Source of the DNA: Prolixibacter bellariivorans ATCC BAA-1284
GTDB lineage: Bacteria; Bacteroidota; Bacteroidia; Bacteroidales; Prolixibacteraceae
Assembly: GCF_000621705.1 (NCBI RefSeq)
Contig: NZ_JHXO01000001.1
Location: 496,001-560,000 of the forward strand
Length of the DNA stretch: 64,000 nt
Direction of reading: 5' to 3'
In this document: positions 61,953 to 64,000 of the stretch, in pieces
Layout: every line of letters starts with the position of its first letter
Numbering within the stretch: position 1 is the stretch's first letter
Notes under the pieces: generated by a model
The model's input: the letters and a program-made list of their open reading frames with translations, nothing else
Databases searched by the model: none
Told to the model about the DNA's origin: nothing
Translations under genes and position numbers: made by a program

Positions 61953-62312
61953 TTATTTACCGTTGTTTTGTTGTGTTGCGCTGTTTGAATCCTGCTGCTG
62001 AGGTGCTGCCTGCGGGAATGTAGGCAATTCAGTCGGATCTGCTGCATTTTCAATCTGCTTTTCAATGGCAGAACGTTGTTGTACTCCCTGACGGGGAATA
62101 AACGCTGAAGCAGAAATTGACAGAATAAAAAGAGCACCAGCAAGGTACCAGGTGGCTTTTTCGAGGAAATCGGTGGTTTTACGAACGCCCATTACCTGGT
62201 TTGATCCTGAGAATGTCGAGGTAAGACCTCCACCTTTTGAGTTCTGTACCAATACGATTAAAATCATAAGGACACAGACTATGAAAATTAATACGGTTAT
62301 CAGTGTATACAT
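61953..62312 (-). CDS. secG: Preprotein translocase subunit SecG
   Basis: Small auxiliary subunit of the SecYEG channel. The 119 residues have two membrane spans (about 3-22 and 53-73) with the G-G-G-L-T-S-T-F-S-G loop between them that characterises SecG. A hydrophilic Gln/Asn-rich tail of about 45 residues follows, as in other Bacteroidetes. It starts six bases after the TPR gene on the same strand, so it is cotranscribed with it and lptE. Confidence 0.95.
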   Translation of the reverse strand: MYTLITVLIFIVCVLMILIVLVQNSKGGGLTSTFSGSNQVMGVRKTTDFLEKATWYLAGALFILSISASAFIPRQGVQQRSAIEKQIENAADPTELPTFPQAAPQQQDSNSATQQNNGK

Positions 62313-62318
62313 ATCCGG

Positions 62319-63206
62319 TTATCTATTTAGCAGTTTCCTGACTTCTTCAATTTGCCGAGCAAAGTAAACACTTTTTTCGGGATATTTCAAACTTAATTTT
62401 TGAAAAGCTTTAATAGCTTTCTCGTAGTATCCCTGCTTTACGTAGATGTGTGCAAGGGTCTCAGTCATAAACTCATCCGTTTCCTCAGCGCTCCGTTCCG
62501 AAATATCTTCATGTTGGGCATCACCTTTTTTTGCCGGAGCAATTTTGGGTTTTGTTTCCAGAAATTTGTCAATCAGATTATCTTTTAACCCGCCTTTCTC
62601 CGGCTGTTCTTCTTGTGTTGGGTTGTTCTTCTTCGCGTTAAGGTTGATGGATTTACTAAGTTCCGATAATCCCTCAATACTTTTAACTTCTTCGCCAAGT
62701 TGATAAAAGGACGGTTCCATTACATCAAAGTCTAATAAATCGAAAGATTTTTGCGGACGCTTCGACGGAATATGATCTTTTTCGGTTGTCGCATCTGTTG
62801 TATCTTCTACTGCAGACTCTTTTACCGGAGGTGTATGTGATGATTCATCTGCCAATTCGAAGAAGCCTTCATCCTGTGTGTCTTTATCGGCGATATCCGG
62901 CTCAGGTGAAATAGTCATCTGAGGTATCTCCTCCGCAACTTTTTTCCTTGTCTCAGCTTCCTCTCGGGCTTTCGGATGCAACAGGAAATACAACATTGAC
63001 CGGTCGGTTACGCTGGCGGCTGCTATTTTTAACTGGTTGGTGAAGCGAAAGCTTTTTTCGTTGAGCAAATTACGCGCATAGAGCATATGAGCCGTTTGGA
63101 AAAACGGGAATTCATCCAATATTTCCTTCAGTTCGCCCAGCGACTTCTCATTTAACTGAGTTGGGTCGTCAAGGTATCGCATCATTTGCTCTCTGTTCAT
63201 CGACAT
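62319..63206 (-). CDS. TPR-containing protein of unknown function
   Basis: A 295-residue soluble protein. Residues 1-80 are helical and contain a L-D-E-F-P-F-F-Q-T-A-H motif and L-L-H-P-K, known from conserved Bacteroidetes TPR proteins. A long acidic, low-complexity stretch covers about 80-235, and a TPR-like helix pair near the C-terminus contains the Y-V-K-Q-G-Y-Y-E-K-A-I-K-A-F motif. Lying between lptE and secG suggests a link to envelope biogenesis, but function is not known. Confidence 0.8.
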   Translation of the reverse strand: MSMNREQMMRYLDDPTQLNEKSLGELKEILDEFPFFQTAHMLYARNLLNEKSFRFTNQLKIAAASVTDRSMLYFLLHPKAREEAETRKKVAEEIPQMTISPEPDIADKDTQDEGFFELADESSHTPPVKESAVEDTTDATTEKDHIPSKRPQKSFDLLDFDVMEPSFYQLGEEVKSIEGLSELSKSINLNAKKNNPTQEEQPEKGGLKDNLIDKFLETKPKIAPAKKGDAQHEDISERSAEETDEFMTETLAHIYVKQGYYEKAIKAFQKLSLKYPEKSVYFARQIEEVRKLLNR

Positions 63207-63217
63207 AAAAACTCTTT

Positions 63218-63757
63218 TTACCAGTTTGCTACCGAGCGGTTGAAGATATCATCGACGAGCTGTTCAGTAATGTCGCTCACCGCCTGATCTTCCACATCAC
63301 TCAGGTTTTTTGTACTATCCCAATCGAAGAAAGCGGAGAAAGTGGAATTAAAATCCTGGTCGTGATCCTTGTTGTTAACAAATTTCACTTTCACCGTTAC
63401 GGTTAACCGGTTTTGGGAGGCAACGTCGCGGCCATCGTTGCTTTTTTGAATTGATAACGGCCGAATATCGTAGCCGGTAATTTCTCCGCTGAATTCCAGA
63501 TCTCCCTGATCATTTCTCAGCGTCAGCCCGGTTTCGTTCACAAATTTATCCTTTAAGGCTTCCGTAAAGGTGTTACTTAACGTTGGATTAACCACCCTGG
63601 CCCTGTTGGGAAAGTAATCAATATAAACAGTTTTCACATCCGGTGCAATAGAAGCTCCGGTGAATGAATAATTTATACGGCATCCTGTTACCAGTAAAAT
63701 GGAAACAAACAGCGTTGTTAACAGGAATTTCCCTGAATGCTTTGGCATATTCGTCAT
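63218..63757 (-). CDS. lptE: LPS assembly lipoprotein LptE
   Basis: Outer-membrane lipoprotein that plugs the LptD channel for lipopolysaccharide insertion. The 179 residues begin with a signal peptide and lipobox ending at C26 (L-V-T-G-C), followed by Y-x-F-T-G-x-S-I and the F-x-N-R-A-x-x-V-x-P pattern of the Bacteroidetes LptE family. Its ATG overlaps the stop of the upstream sigma54 regulator gene (TAATG), which supports ATG 63757 over ATG 63748. The operon runs into the TPR and secG genes. Confidence 0.92.
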   Translation of the reverse strand: MTNMPKHSGKFLLTTLFVSILLVTGCRINYSFTGASIAPDVKTVYIDYFPNRARVVNPTLSNTFTEALKDKFVNETGLTLRNDQGDLEFSGEITGYDIRPLSIQKSNDGRDVASQNRLTVTVKVKFVNNKDHDQDFNSTFSAFFDWDSTKNLSDVEDQAVSDITEQLVDDIFNRSVANW

Positions 63758-64000
63758 TAGCTGATGTTGTATTCTTTAATTTTTCGGTAGAGGGTTCGTT
63801 CCGATATGCCTAGCTCGGCAGCGGCCAGCTTCCTTTTCCCGTTATGTTTTTCCAATGCTTTTTGAATCAGTTCAATCTCTTTTTCTTCCAATGATAACGA
63901 TTCTTCCACAAACTCTTCTGTATCCTCAATCTGATGATGCTCATTGTTTGACGGACCGGCGGGTACCGGTGAACCATAATTATCCGGCTCCGATTTAATA
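63757..64000 (-). CDS. Sigma54-dependent transcriptional regulator, C-terminal part (partial)
   Basis: The minus-strand frame enters from the window edge and gives 80 C-terminal residues. A disordered Asn/Glu-rich linker is followed by a Fis-type helix-turn-helix (HTH_8) with the K-A-L-E-K-H-N-G-K-R-K-L-A-A-A-E-L-G-I-S-E-R-T-L-Y-R-K-I-K pattern, as in NtrC-type enhancer-binding proteins. The AAA+ domain lies outside the window. Its stop overlaps the lptE start, so it heads the lptE-TPR-secG unit. Confidence 0.85.
   Translation of the reverse strand, partial: IKSEPDNYGSPVPAGPSNNEHHQIEDTEEFVEESLSLEEKEIELIQKALEKHNGKRKLAAAELGISERTLYRKIKEYNIS

Overview
The window looks like chromosomal DNA of a member of the Bacteroidota, most likely an environmental Bacteroidales or Marinilabiliales-type bacterium. 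The evidence is threefold. Several genes are preceded by the Bacteroidetes promoter pattern (TTTG or TTG, about 19-21 bases, then TAnnTTTG), and few starts carry a strong Shine-Dalgarno sequence. The gene content and order fit the phylum: a fused LpxC-FabZ, sigma54 regulator-LptE-TPR-SecG-GroES-GroEL, and a debranching enzyme-glycogen synthase-GH57 cluster. Many proteins belong to families typical of Bacteroidetes (DUF4395, YgjV-like, GSCFA, an XRE-cupin regulator beside an acyl-CoA ligase, PIF1-like helicase with HRDC). I see no phage, transposon, plasmid or CRISPR; this is mostly core genome. Genus assignment is not possible by eye.

Layout. 1-11 kb: the 3' end of a Spy/CpxP-like gene, a NUDIX hydrolase, pgeF, ppk1 with a small HEAT-like partner, several membrane proteins, a lipoprotein cyclophilin, a small ACT-like protein, a PIF1-like helicase and a dodecin. 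11-15.5 kb: tRNA-Cys, folB, glnS, a DUF4395 protein and a MATE transporter. 15.7-24 kb: alpha-glucan metabolism (a GH77 4-alpha-glucanotransferase-like protein and a type I pullulanase) surrounding a LiaF-like/LytS-like/LytTR regulatory trio. 24-31 kb: an alanine-dehydrogenase-like gene, tsaE, gcvH and the rimP-nusA-infB operon. 31-36 kb: an HD phosphohydrolase and lipid A genes lpxD, lpxC-fabZ, lpxA. 36-43 kb: thiL diverging from sufBCDSE plus a MIP18-family gene. 43-46 kb: queG, an alpha/beta hydrolase and a GSCFA protein. 46-53.5 kb: glycogen debranching enzyme, glycogen synthase, GH57 amylase and glucan phosphorylase. 53.5-59.6 kb: acyl-CoA ligase with XRE-cupin regulator, dprA, a repeat array, a DEAD-box helicase and mntP. 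59.7-64 kb: groEL/groES, secG, a TPR protein, lptE and the end of a sigma54-dependent regulator.

The genes support housekeeping (translation, Fe-S assembly, outer-membrane lipid A, chaperones) plus storage polysaccharide turnover in two separate clusters. The most notable observations are a GH77 protein in which two of the three catalytic carboxylates appear replaced (15685-18405), an eight-unit 41-bp tandem array of palindromes whose stems diverge while keeping pairing (57238-57540), an orphan promoter-terminator pair that could encode a small RNA (about 6935-7018, minus strand), a cluster of DnaA-box-like nonamers (21146-21313), and candidate operator palindromes upstream of the glucan phosphorylase and of the XRE-cupin gene.
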